From the NCBI RefSeq assembly GCF_002207765.1, contig NZ_BDGJ01000020.1, forward strand, positions 1 to 52,813: 52,813 bases of DNA. Direction: 5' to 3'. Numbering within the stretch: position 1 is the stretch's first letter; each line of letters opens with the position of its first letter. Positions 1-8,237 of this stretch are shown here, piece by piece. The DNA comes from Calderihabitans maritimus. GTDB taxonomy: Bacteria; Bacillota; KKC1; Calderihabitantales; Calderihabitantaceae. The translations under genes and the position numbers were made by a program. The notes below the pieces were generated by a model. The model did no database searches, was not told the origin of the DNA, and saw nothing but the letters and a program-made list of their open reading frames with translations.

Positions 1-107
1 ATACCGGGCACTTCCCCGGCACACGCCCTACCGTCGCACACCGGGCAAACCCGACAGTAACCTTTAAGCTTCTCTCTCGCGGTTTCCCTCACCTGTTTTA
101 AATCCAT
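1..107 (-). CDS. FMN-dependent alpha-hydroxy-acid oxidizing protein, N-terminal fragment
   Basis: Only the first 35 codons lie inside the window; the gene runs off the left edge. The start is ATG at 107, with GGGGAG seven bases upstream, beginning just past the stop of the LutB-LutA fusion (111). The visible residues start MDLKQVRETAREKLKGY and are followed by a dense cysteine motif (CRVCPVCDGRAC) and AGEVPG. From memory, this N-terminus is typical of the clostridial FMN-binding lactate/glycolate oxidase family (2-hydroxyacid to 2-oxoacid). Catalytic residues are outside the window. Its place as last visible gene of the lactate operon supports the call. It could also be annotated as an isopentenyl-diphosphate isomerase-like TIM-barrel flavoprotein. 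Confidence 0.7.
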   Translation of the reverse strand, partial: MDLKQVRETAREKLKGYCRVCPVCDGRACAGEVPG

Positions 108-110
108 CCA

Positions 111-2300
111 TCATCTCCCCCTTTTCGTTTCGTTTCGCATAGTAAATATTTTTCCAGCCATAATTTCCGCCGTATGCATCACTTTGATTTTGCTGCCCGC
201 CTTATCCAAACCTCCCTTTAACTGTATAATGCAGCCCGGGCAGTCGGTCACCACGATTTGGGCACCGCTTTCTTCGATGTTTTTAATCTTCCGTTTCATG
301 ATCTCCGCCGATACTTCCGGAAACTTGACAGCGTACGAGCCTCCGAAACCACAGCACAGTTCCGATTCTTTCATTTCGATTAGTTCTACATCCGGTCTAT
401 TATGGAGCAGATTTCTTGGTTTATCCGCCAACCCCAAACTCCTGTTATAGTGACAAGAATCGTGGTAGGTTACTTTGACCATTTGCCCAGTTTCTTTCTT
501 CTCCTCATGCCATGGCGGCAGTTCGTTCATTAATTCGGAGTAATCTTTTACTTTACCTGCCATTCTCTCTGCTCTTTTCTTCCATTCTACATCATCTTCT
601 AATAGTTTTACAAAATCATGTTTTAAGGCATGGATACATGTAGGACAGGCGGCTACGACATAGTCGGCATCAACTTGTTCCAGTGCCTCTATGTTCTGTT
701 TGGCCAGTGCTTGAGCCGTAGCTCGATCTCCCATATACTTCGCGGGTGCCCCGCAGCAGCTTTGACCCTCGGGAAACACTACTTCAACGCCCCGCTCCTG
801 CAGACTTTTAAAAACAGCCTCGCCTATTTCCGGGTAACTGAAGTCGATAATACACCCGCTGTAGAAAGCAACCTTAAACTTAGGATTTTTTATTTCTTTT
901 CTCAATTGTGGAACGATATCCCTTAACGGTTTATCTGCTATGGCCGGGAGACTGCGACTCTCGGTCAAACTGGAAAAGGCCAGCGGTAAATGGCGGATAA
1001 ATCCATCTCTGGCGAAGGGTTTTTGTAAAGCTCGCGCCCGTCTCAGCCATTTATGAAAAGTACGCGGCTTAGCCAATACCTTTCTCAAAATAATATCTTC
1101 CGCAAAAGAAAGTCCTCTTCTCTCCGTCAATCTCCGGCGCAGTTCGATTATCAAGTCAGGAATATTTATTTTGCCAGGACAAATAGTAGCACATTTACCG
1201 CAGCTAATACAGAGGTTTTGCGGGTCGTAAGCGGCATCTTCGCCGTGTAAAAAGGCCGTTAAAATAGCTCCTATTCCCCCGGTGTAAATATACCCGTAAA
1301 CGTGACCGCTGACCAGCTGATAAACAGGGCAAACATTTAGACAGGAGGCACAACGAATACACTGGGCAGCTTCCTGGAAAACGGGATCTTCAAGTAGTTT
1401 CCTGCGTCCATTGTCCAGAATCACAATATGCAATTGCTTTTCAACAACTTTTCCGTCTTTCCAGACCGGTGTGGTTCCATCAATCATGGTAACGTAACTG
1501 GTAATAGTTTGTCCAGTAGCACTTCTCGGTAAGGCCTCCAATATTTTAGCAGCCGTTTCCATATTATCTACAAATTTCTCAATACCGACCAAAGCCACAT
1601 GAATCGGCGGTAGGGTAGTTGTCAGCCGGGCGTTTCCTTCGTTGGTTACAATTATGAGACAGCCATTTTCCGCCACGGCTATGTTGGCCCCGGTGATACC
1701 CATATCGGCAGTAAGAAATTTCTTTCGCAACTCCCTGCGGGCAATTTCAGTAAGTTTTAAGGGATCATCCGGCACCTCTTCATGAAGATATTTGGAAAAA
1801 GTAGCCGCTACCTCCTGGCGGGTCAAATGGATGGCAGGCATCACCATATGCGACGGTTTCTGCCCCATGAGCTGTATAATCCATTCTCCTAAATCGGTTT
1901 CGGTCACCTCAATACCCTTTTGCTCCAAATGCTTATTAAGGTGAATTTCCTCGGAGGCCATGGATTTAGATTTAACAACCCTTTTAACATTCTCCTGTTC
2001 GGCCACTCTGGCAATATATTCATTCGCTTCTTCCGCCGTGCGGGCATAGAAAACCCTGGCGCCGCGTTTTTCCGCTTCTTTGGTAAACTGTTTCACTAGG
2101 GAATCAATATTCTGTGCCGCTCTTCTTTTAGCTTTAGAAATATAATCCCGTAGCGCTTCGACATCTTTCCCCGCATATGCTCTTTCCCGGGCAGCAGGAT
2201 AGTCATTGCCAAATTTAGTGAGAGCACGCCGTAAATTTTCGTTTTCCAGCGCTTGTTTCACTCGGTTCTTAAATTCTTTGCTAACGGCTATTTTAATCAC
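111..2300 (-). CDS. LutB-LutA fusion: lactate utilization Fe-S oxidoreductase
   Basis: This 729-residue protein joins what are usually two subunits. Residues about 60-300 form a LUD domain as in LutB. Two 4Fe-4S motifs follow at C314/C317/C320/C324 (CIRCASCLNVCP) and C364/C367/C370/C374 (CISCGKCATICP). The last 250 residues carry two cysteine-rich CCG domains (QSCCGAPAKYMG, ELCCGFGGSYAVKFPE) as in LutA/GlcF/HdrB. LutB is normally about 470 and LutA about 240 residues, so the length fits a full fusion. The predicted role is oxidation of L-lactate to pyruvate at the cytoplasmic side, with electrons passed through Fe-S clusters. The start is GTG at 2300, overlapping the upstream LutC-like stop by four bases (GTGA), which suggests translational coupling. 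Confidence 0.88.
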   Translation of the reverse strand: MIKIAVSKEFKNRVKQALENENLRRALTKFGNDYPAARERAYAGKDVEALRDYISKAKRRAAQNIDSLVKQFTKEAEKRGARVFYARTAEEANEYIARVAEQENVKRVVKSKSMASEEIHLNKHLEQKGIEVTETDLGEWIIQLMGQKPSHMVMPAIHLTRQEVAATFSKYLHEEVPDDPLKLTEIARRELRKKFLTADMGITGANIAVAENGCLIIVTNEGNARLTTTLPPIHVALVGIEKFVDNMETAAKILEALPRSATGQTITSYVTMIDGTTPVWKDGKVVEKQLHIVILDNGRRKLLEDPVFQEAAQCIRCASCLNVCPVYQLVSGHVYGYIYTGGIGAILTAFLHGEDAAYDPQNLCISCGKCATICPGKINIPDLIIELRRRLTERRGLSFAEDIILRKVLAKPRTFHKWLRRARALQKPFARDGFIRHLPLAFSSLTESRSLPAIADKPLRDIVPQLRKEIKNPKFKVAFYSGCIIDFSYPEIGEAVFKSLQERGVEVVFPEGQSCCGAPAKYMGDRATAQALAKQNIEALEQVDADYVVAACPTCIHALKHDFVKLLEDDVEWKKRAERMAGKVKDYSELMNELPPWHEEKKETGQMVKVTYHDSCHYNRSLGLADKPRNLLHNRPDVELIEMKESELCCGFGGSYAVKFPEVSAEIMKRKIKNIEESGAQIVVTDCPGCIIQLKGGLDKAGSKIKVMHTAEIMAGKIFTMRNETKRGR

Positions 2301-2839
2301 TCCCCTTCATCAACCAGGATAATATGCAGACGTCCGGGACCATGAACCCCTATTGTCAGGACCCTTTCAATATCCGCCGTTCGGCTGGGACCGGTGATAA
2401 ACGCCATGTACGCAGGATAAATACCGCTATTTTCTAAGAGCTTCAGGGCTTCCGTCATATTCTCCTTAATTCTTGAAGTTCTCAGCATAACAATATTTAC
2501 AGGGCAAAGCATGGAAAAATACCTGCTGTAAAGATCGGTTGCATCATGAGCAACGGTACCGGTCTCGGCAATACCCACATCAACCGGCACAATACCAATC
2601 TCCAACCGGGCCAGGTCCCGCGGAGCTCCTTCGGCTATGGCTTTGATTCCCTGCTCCTTTAACAACGGGAACAGCCCTTGAGTCATGTCCGTGGCTACAC
2701 AGCCTACTTCATGAACTTGAGCTTCATGTATTATGTTTAGAACTTCTCTATACGCTTCATCAAGAGTTTTTACTCTGGTTACTTTGGCAGCAGCAGCCTC
2801 AGCCTTTTGAATAAATTCATTAACCAGTTTTTCGCTCAC
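2297..2839 (-). CDS. lutC: LutC-like LUD-domain lactate utilization protein
   Basis: A 180-residue single LUD-domain protein. It shows the family pattern of an N-terminal helix, a central DMTQGLFPLL region and the VDVGIAETGTVAHDAT segment, where LUD proteins keep an E-T-G motif, then ITGPSRTADIER near the end. LutC is the third component of the LutABC L-lactate oxidation complex and has no metal-binding cysteines of its own. The start is GTG at 2839, eight bases after GGAGG. It overlaps the end of the glcF-like gene by 20 bases and the fusion gene by 4, so all three are probably co-translated. Confidence 0.85.
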   Translation of the reverse strand: MSEKLVNEFIQKAEAAAAKVTRVKTLDEAYREVLNIIHEAQVHEVGCVATDMTQGLFPLLKEQGIKAIAEGAPRDLARLEIGIVPVDVGIAETGTVAHDATDLYSRYFSMLCPVNIVMLRTSRIKENMTEALKLLENSGIYPAYMAFITGPSRTADIERVLTIGVHGPGRLHIILVDEGE

Positions 2840-4121
2840 TAGTCACGCCTCCTTCTTTGGCATACGCTTCGGCCAATACCTCTACCACATGCCGGACCGG
2901 AATATCTGACCCCGCCCGGTATAAACCTTCTTCCAGTTGCATGCGGCATGCACCACAACTGGTCAGGACTATATCAGGATTCACCGAAAGTATATCAGTT
3001 ACTTTTTTATCTCTTATCTTCCCGGACAGCTCATAATAACTGAGGCTGAAAGAACCTGCACTGCCGCAACACCGATCGGGTTTTTTCATTTCCTTCAACG
3101 TTACTCCCGAAATATTTCTAATTACCTTTCGTGGTTGTTGACTTATGCCCACACCCCGAACCATATGACAGGGGTCGTGATAAGTTACCGTATAATTCAG
3201 CTTAGCCAAAGGTTCTCTCATTCCTAATTTATCGACGAGATATTGGCTGACATCAAATGCTTTGGCGGAAAGCTCTTTGGCTAGAGCTCCATACCTGGGT
3301 TCATCAGCTAGCAGTTCATGGTAATGATGAACCCAGGCACCAATACAGCTTCCACAGTGAGTAATAATCGCATCATAGTTTCCGCGGGCAAAAACATCCA
3401 GGTTATATTTAGCAATTTCTTTAGCCGTTTTTACATCGCCATTGACAAGCACCGGAATACCGCAACAATGCTGCTCTCGGGGCGTAACCACATCAACCCC
3501 GTTGGCATTAAGGACTTCTATCACCGCTCGGCCGGCCTGGGTGTAAATGTAATTCAACATGCAGCCGGTAAAAAATGCGACCCGTGCCCGCGACTTTGGA
3601 ACTTTACTCACTTCCGGTATCTGGGATAACAAAGGCCTGCCCGCCAGCGGTCTTACTATACGCTTCATATCCAGCCCAATGGGGAAACGGGGGCGGGCAA
3701 GGTCCTTATCTTTGATCTTTTTCAGACCCAGAGCCTGCAATTTACTGGCCATACCAATTCCCATCCGGAACCGCCGGGGTTTTGACATGAGGCCAAATAT
3801 TTGTCTTTTTACAAGGGGTAATCCTCTCTTTCTGACTATAGCCGCCCGGGTAGCTAAAATAATTTTATCCGGCCGCACGCCGCTGGGACAATTGGCGGCG
3901 CAAGCTTTACAGGTCAAACAGAGGTTGAAAATTTCCTGCAGCTTTTCTGTATGTTCTAGTCGTCCTTCCAAAAGGTCCTTGGCGATCTGAATTTTGCCCC
4001 GTGCTACACCGGTTTCTCTCATCACTTCTTTATAAATAGGGCATACGGCTTGACAGTTGCCGCACTTCATGCATTTGGTAATCTCCGCTTTAATCTTTTC
4101 CAGGGAATCGTAACAGGCCAT
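2820..4121 (-). CDS. glcF: Glycolate/D-lactate oxidase iron-sulfur subunit (GlcF-like)
   Basis: A 433-residue protein with two ferredoxin-type 4Fe-4S motifs at C17/C20/C23/C27 (CMKCGNCQAVCP) and C68/C71/C74/C78 (CLTCKACAANCP), then two CCG cysteine-rich domains (QHCCGIPVLVNGD and DRCCGSAGSFSLSYYE). This is the full GlcF architecture and length. It takes electrons from the FAD subunit encoded immediately upstream (GlcD-like) and passes them to the quinone pool or another carrier. The start is ATG at 4121, with GGGGG seven bases upstream and only 11 bases after the glcD stop. Confidence 0.9.
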   Translation of the reverse strand: MACYDSLEKIKAEITKCMKCGNCQAVCPIYKEVMRETGVARGKIQIAKDLLEGRLEHTEKLQEIFNLCLTCKACAANCPSGVRPDKIILATRAAIVRKRGLPLVKRQIFGLMSKPRRFRMGIGMASKLQALGLKKIKDKDLARPRFPIGLDMKRIVRPLAGRPLLSQIPEVSKVPKSRARVAFFTGCMLNYIYTQAGRAVIEVLNANGVDVVTPREQHCCGIPVLVNGDVKTAKEIAKYNLDVFARGNYDAIITHCGSCIGAWVHHYHELLADEPRYGALAKELSAKAFDVSQYLVDKLGMREPLAKLNYTVTYHDPCHMVRGVGISQQPRKVIRNISGVTLKEMKKPDRCCGSAGSFSLSYYELSGKIRDKKVTDILSVNPDIVLTSCGACRMQLEEGLYRAGSDIPVRHVVEVLAEAYAKEGGVTSERKTG

Positions 4122-4132
4122 GGTTATGCCCC

Positions 4133-5515
4133 CTAGAATTTTAGGATTTTGCCGGGATTAAGAATATTTTCCGGGTCGAGCGCCTTCTTAATAGCCTTTA
4201 AAGCTTCAATACCTGCTTCTCCAAATTCTTTTTCCAGGTATTTTTGTTTCGCAATGCCAATACCATGCTCTCCCGATAACGTCCCACCTAAACTCAGTGC
4301 TACCTCAAAAATCTCATCCACCGCTTTGTGTACCCGTTTCATTTCCTCGGCGTTGTTCTCATCGGTCAAAATGGTAGGGTGTAAGTTACCGTCCCCTGCA
4401 TGCCCAAAAGTACCAATAGTTAACTGGTACTTTTCCGCTATATGGCGCAGCGCCTTTAACATGTCGGGTATTTTGCTCCGGGGTACCGTAGCATCCTCCA
4501 AAACCGTGGTGGGACTGACCTGCGCCAGGGCAGGCAAAGCAGCGCGGCGAGCCTGCCAGATTTCATCTCTTTCTTCTGCGGTTTCAGCCAGCTTCAACTC
4601 GCCGTTATTTTCCCGGCAGACACGAGCAACCACTTCTGCTTCCTTCTCAACTACTTCCGGGATGCCGTCTACTTCAATTAATAGGACGGCTTCCGCATCG
4701 GTAGGCAGCCCTACACGGGCATAATTTTCCACCGTTCTTATGGTTACATTATCCATAATTTCAAGGGTTGCCGGAATAACTTTATTGGCAATAATTCCGG
4801 TAATGGCCTTAGCCGCGTCGTCAAGAGAACGAAATACGGCCAGAGCACTTTTTCTGGTTTCCGGTGCGGGAATAAGTTTAACAATTATTTCCGTAATGAC
4901 CCCCAGTGTTCCTTCCGAACCCACGAAAAGTTTTACCATATCGTAAGCGGTAACATTTTTCACCGTCTTGCCGCCGCAGCGCATGACCTTACCGTTGGCC
5001 AGTACTACTTCCAGTCCCATGACATAATGTTTAGTTACGCCATACTTCAAGCCCCTTAACCCGCCGGAACATTCAGCCACGCTGCCGCCCATCGTGGCCG
5101 TGGCCACCGTCCCCGGGTCAGGAGGATAAATTAGCCCGTATTCTGCAACAGCATCATTAAGGTCTTGAATAATTACTCCCGGCTGGACGGTTGCCGTTAA
5201 ATTTTCCGCATCTATCTCCAAAATTTTATTCATTTTAACCATTACCATGACTATCCCCTGGTTTAAGGGAATAGTGCCACCGCTCAAATTGGTCCCTGAA
5301 CCCCGGGTATAAAGAGGCATTTTATATTTAGCAGCAATTTTAACTACCTCCTGTACCTGCTGGGTGCTGGTAGGAGTGACAACTACCTGGGGTACGACCT
5401 TGGGTATGTCCGCAGTAGCATCAAACGAATAAGCTGCCAGTTCTTCTTTTTCCGTCAGAACATTCTCTTCACCTAAAGCTTGAGTTAACTGTTCAATAAC
5501 TTTGTTGAGGCACAT
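4133..5515 (-). CDS. glcD: FAD-binding 2-hydroxyacid oxidase (GlcD / D-lactate dehydrogenase)
   Basis: A VAO/PCMH-type flavoprotein that oxidises glycolate or D-lactate. Seen motifs: the FAD-binding segment PLYTRGSGTNLSGGTIP, PPDPGTVATATMGGSVAE, MVKLFVGSEGTLGVITE, and the C-terminal FGHAGDGNLHPTIL and LSGEHGIGIAKQKYLE signatures. The open frame reaches 5614, but ATG at 5515 has GGAGG 11 bases upstream and gives 460 residues, the usual GlcD length. The longer form would read through a perfect hairpin (5570-5595) and add a non-homologous N-terminus. It is followed by glcF, its usual partner. Confidence 0.9.
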   Translation of the reverse strand: MCLNKVIEQLTQALGEENVLTEKEELAAYSFDATADIPKVVPQVVVTPTSTQQVQEVVKIAAKYKMPLYTRGSGTNLSGGTIPLNQGIVMVMVKMNKILEIDAENLTATVQPGVIIQDLNDAVAEYGLIYPPDPGTVATATMGGSVAECSGGLRGLKYGVTKHYVMGLEVVLANGKVMRCGGKTVKNVTAYDMVKLFVGSEGTLGVITEIIVKLIPAPETRKSALAVFRSLDDAAKAITGIIANKVIPATLEIMDNVTIRTVENYARVGLPTDAEAVLLIEVDGIPEVVEKEAEVVARVCRENNGELKLAETAEERDEIWQARRAALPALAQVSPTTVLEDATVPRSKIPDMLKALRHIAEKYQLTIGTFGHAGDGNLHPTILTDENNAEEMKRVHKAVDEIFEVALSLGGTLSGEHGIGIAKQKYLEKEFGEAGIEALKAIKKALDPENILNPGKILKF

Positions 5516-5569
5516 ATCACAATTTTCCTCCCCTGCCAACCTGGTCAAATAAATGATGAAAAGTACGGC

Positions 5570-5595
5570 GCAGGAGGAATAATGGTTCCTCCTGC
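5570..5595 (-). other. Intercistronic hairpin between lctP and glcD
   Basis: A perfect 10-bp inverted repeat (GCAGGAGGAA / TTCCTCCTGC) with a 6-base loop in the 104-base gap between the permease stop and the glcD start. No U-tract follows on the minus strand, so it is unlikely to be a simple terminator. One arm contains a Shine-Dalgarno-like AGGAGGAA held in the stem. It could be an RNA processing or stability element that sets the expression ratio of permease to oxidase. Confidence 0.55.
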
Positions 5596-5619
5596 CACCG
5601 TTTTTACTCCTCATTTAAC

Positions 5620-7293
5620 TTATTTCAGCGGGAAAGGATCAAAGCCGCTGTAAATCAGAGCCGCGGCAATTACCGCCACAACCAAGGTATATAAAATCAT
5701 GGGGATGGCGTTTCTCCTGATAAGTTTTCCTTCTGCCCCGTTTGTTCCCACCGTAGCACAAGCGGCTACCACGTTGTTTACACAGACCATATTTCCGATG
5801 GCCCCGCCGATAACCTGTAAAGCTACAATTAACAGCGGCGATAAGCCCAAAATGTCTGCCGTCTCAAATTGCAGGGAGCTAAACAGAATATTAGATACTG
5901 TATTGGAACCGGAAATGAACGCCCCCAACACGCCTATCAGGGGAGCGAAGAAAGGATATGCGGTACCGGCAAGCTGGGCAACCCCTCGGGCCATAACCGT
6001 CATCATGCTGTCAAGGCCGGCGGCGTTAGCACCGGATTTCAGCATTAATTGAACCATAGCCACACCAAAGAACAACGCAATGGCGGCGCCGGTAATCTGT
6101 TTGAAAGAATCCCGCCAGGCGCTTTTGATTTGTCTTCCATTCATGCCATGAAGAATATGCGTAATTAAGGCTACTAGTATGAAGGGCACAGTACCCGGGA
6201 GATACAGATACATGAGGCCATAGTCCAGTCCCTCAATGCCCAAAATATTTGGCAAAACCAATTTTTGGGCCGTCAGGAAACCTTTCAGTCCCAATGAAGG
6301 AATTCGAGTGACAACAAGGATTAAGGCGATGAGAACATAGGGTATCCACGCCCTAACCAGAGACATCTTAGCTTCGCCCACGTTGCCTGTATCAACAACC
6401 GAATGCCAGTCTTTCTCCCATTCTTCCCTAGCGGGAAAATCCCAGTTAGTTTTGGGCACTAAGAAGCCTTTTTTCGCGGCTACAATAACAATGGGAAGCC
6501 CGATCAGTGCGCCTACCAAAGATGGCAACTCCGGTCCTAAAAACCAGGCAATTAAGTAATAAGGAACCACGAAGGCCAAACCGGCAAATATAGCAAATGG
6601 TGCTGCGGCTAAGGCCGGTTTAATAGAGCGCTCTCTACCGAAAAACTTTGTTAGCATGCAGAGTCCCAGCAGCGGGACGAAAATACCGGCTATGGAGTGA
6701 AGCAACGCGGTCCATTGAGATAGAGACAGTTTGAAAGCTTCTACCAGCGCCGCATCTTGGGGCAGGTTAGCGCTTAGGGTGCTCATAGCACCGAAGATCG
6801 GCGTACCTACTGCACCAAAACTAACTGGTGTACTGTCATATATCAGGGCGACTAAAGCTGCTGCTAAAGGAGGAAAACCTAAACCTACCAGAAGCGGCCC
6901 GGCTAAAGCCGCCGGAGTACCGAATCCTGCAGCCCCCTCGATAAATGCTCCAAACATCCAGCCAATTATCACGGCTTGAATACGCCGGTCCCTGGTGATA
7001 CCCATAAAACCGTTGTTTATAGTTGCCATTCCGCCTGATTGCTTAAGCGTATTCAATATTAAGATAGCCCCGAAAATAATGATTAAGATGTCCAACGCTT
7101 TCAAAGCACCAAAGATGGAAAAGCCTAATACGTGCCTTAAATCCATACGCCATACTGTCAGCCCAATAATGGCAGAAATAAGCCAGGCCACAGGAAGAGC
7201 TCTCTTAGCCGGCCAGGAAAAAACGGTCATTACAATCACAGTGAATAATATAGGAATAAACGCGATGAACGCCAGTCCTAACAAGGAATTCAT
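5620..7293 (-). CDS. lctP: L-lactate permease (LctP/LldP family)
   Basis: A 557-residue, highly hydrophobic protein with a dozen or more membrane segments. It carries LctP-family sequence such as [38 protein letters not shown] and [20 protein letters not shown]. The family imports lactate (and glycolate) with protons at the cytoplasmic membrane. The start is ATG at 7293 behind AGGAGG. It is the first gene of the hydroxyacid operon, with oxidation genes directly downstream, so lactate is the likely substrate. Confidence 0.93.
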   Translation of the reverse strand: MNSLLGLAFIAFIPILFTVIVMTVFSWPAKRALPVAWLISAIIGLTVWRMDLRHVLGFSIFGALKALDILIIIFGAILILNTLKQSGGMATINNGFMGITRDRRIQAVIIGWMFGAFIEGAAGFGTPAALAGPLLVGLGFPPLAAALVALIYDSTPVSFGAVGTPIFGAMSTLSANLPQDAALVEAFKLSLSQWTALLHSIAGIFVPLLGLCMLTKFFGRERSIKPALAAAPFAIFAGLAFVVPYYLIAWFLGPELPSLVGALIGLPIVIVAAKKGFLVPKTNWDFPAREEWEKDWHSVVDTGNVGEAKMSLVRAWIPYVLIALILVVTRIPSLGLKGFLTAQKLVLPNILGIEGLDYGLMYLYLPGTVPFILVALITHILHGMNGRQIKSAWRDSFKQITGAAIALFFGVAMVQLMLKSGANAAGLDSMMTVMARGVAQLAGTAYPFFAPLIGVLGAFISGSNTVSNILFSSLQFETADILGLSPLLIVALQVIGGAIGNMVCVNNVVAACATVGTNGAEGKLIRRNAIPMILYTLVVAVIAAALIYSGFDPFPLK

Positions 7294-7413
7294 GCTTTGA
7301 CCTCCTGATGTCTTATTTTAGGGTAAGTAATGATTGGTAGCATGGTTCAATATATTCTGACGATATCGTTTAACTTTTCCCAAGCTCCCGGGCCATCACT
7401 CCCTTCAGTCACC

Positions 7414-7442
7414 TGTATATCTGGTGGTCAGTCCACTGATAA
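7414..7442 (-). promoter_or_regulatory. Candidate sigma-A promoter of the lactate operon
   Basis: On the minus strand, TTATCA and TATACA are separated by 17 bases, each matching four of six consensus positions. The spacer contains the operator-like palindrome at 7425-7435, which would suit steric repression. The rest of the 360-base gap 7294-7653 is AT-rich and shows no convincing gene. Confidence 0.35.
7425..7435. promoter_or_regulatory. FCD/GntR-like operator, site 1
   Basis: TGGTCAGTCCA differs by one base from the palindrome TGGTCnGACCA bound by FadR/LldR-type GntR regulators. It lies about 130 bases upstream of the lactate permease start, inside a candidate promoter spacer. No gntR-type regulator gene is in the window. 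Confidence 0.4.
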
Positions 7443-7489
7443 TAAAAATTAACCAAAATACATAAACATATTATGGTAGATACACCAGG

Positions 7490-7500
7490 TGGCCTGACCA
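7490..7500. promoter_or_regulatory. FCD/GntR-like operator, site 2
   Basis: TGGCCTGACCA is a second one-mismatch copy of the same palindrome, 65 bases from site 1. Paired sites flanking a promoter are known for LldR in Escherichia coli, where they allow looping. Here the pairing is inferred from sequence only. Confidence 0.4.
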
Positions 7501-7653
7501 TTGGCAAAAAATAATAAGAGAATTATGGATATTGTTAATATACCATGAATTTTAAGATAATTCAATAACTGTTTTGTCTCCATTTTTGGAAAAAAACAAA
7601 ATTTTTTAAGATAACGGAACTTGAACCTGAAAAAAATAAACGAATAAAGTCTG

Positions 7654-8181
7654 TTAATGGGTTGTACCCACTTTCTCCAGTTCTTTCCGCACCCCAGGCA
7701 CAAGAACCGAGGCTTCTATTACTTGCTTCAATTGCAAAGTCAAAGGTTCGTCCGCCCGATAGTCTACCACAAAGGCTTCTCTTTCGGGAATAAATTGCAC
7801 TTCATTTACCTCTTCGAACCTTTCCAAGGCTCGGCGCACTCTACTAACTCAAGCATCGCAGATAAGGCCGCTCACGTGAAAGGTCACCTGTCTCTGGTCG
7901 GTTCCCGCTGCCTGAACCCGTTCCGAGAGAACCGTTACCTGGGGATTAACCCATATATTCTCCAACCGAGGACCCCACCGCTTTTCCGCCGCTGCTTTAC
8001 CGTTATCCCGGGTAAATAATCGCTCCATCATTTTGAACGGAATAGTTATTAAATCTTCCGATATGGCCATAATTTCCCCGAAAGTAGGGTTTTTTTCTCC
8101 CAGCGCTTCCCGGGCCACGCGAAAGGGAAGAGCGAACAGCGCCCCGGTAGACTTTATGGTTTTTCGCCATAGGTCATGCAT
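7654..8181 (-). CDS. Probable selenoprotein with C-terminal heavy-metal-associated (HMA) domain, UGA read-through
   Basis: The frame opens at ATG 8181 (GGAGG seven bases upstream), runs 110 codons, meets an in-frame TGA at 7849-7851, and continues 64 codons to TAA. Around the TGA it reads TFHVSGLICDA-(TGA)-VSRVRRALERF, which is a canonical HMA metal-binding loop (GxxCxxC) with TGA exactly where the second cysteine belongs. HMA secondary-structure spacing continues downstream (NEVQFIPEREAFVVDY, then a final helix). I infer a 175-residue protein with selenocysteine at position 111 that binds a soft metal or does redox chemistry. The first 98 residues match nothing I recognise. It lies 56 bases downstream of nth. 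The alternative is a nonsense-mutated pseudogene, which is less likely because both halves are intact and in frame. Confidence 0.72.
7815..7833 (-). promoter_or_regulatory. bSECIS-like hairpin downstream of the UGA
   Basis: On the minus strand an 8-bp stem (CGAGCCUU / AAGGUUCG, one G-U pair) closes a GGA triloop. The stem begins 15 bases after the UGA and the loop about 23 bases after it. Bacterial SECIS elements typically have a small apical loop with G in its first two positions, roughly 16-37 bases past the UGA, so geometry and loop base both fit. No folding program was run. Confidence 0.5.
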
Positions 8182-8237
8182 CGCCAGCCCTCCTTTACCG
8201 AATATTCTTTCAAAGAAAGGCCTGGCTTATACGATAA

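Noticed and set aside
4149-4724. 191-codon plus-strand frame inside glcD
   Set aside because: Antisense shadow of a well-supported flavoprotein gene; Ser/Pro-rich with no recognisable domain.
5516-5614. N-terminal extension of GlcD
   Set aside because: The added 33 codons cross a perfect hairpin, do not resemble GlcD, and the downstream ATG has a proper ribosome binding site.
7449-7703. 84-codon minus-strand frame at the end of the HMA/UGA gene
   Set aside because: It is out of frame with the HMA coding sequence, its body is low-complexity AT-rich sequence (many Phe, Leu and Ile codons), and it has no family features.
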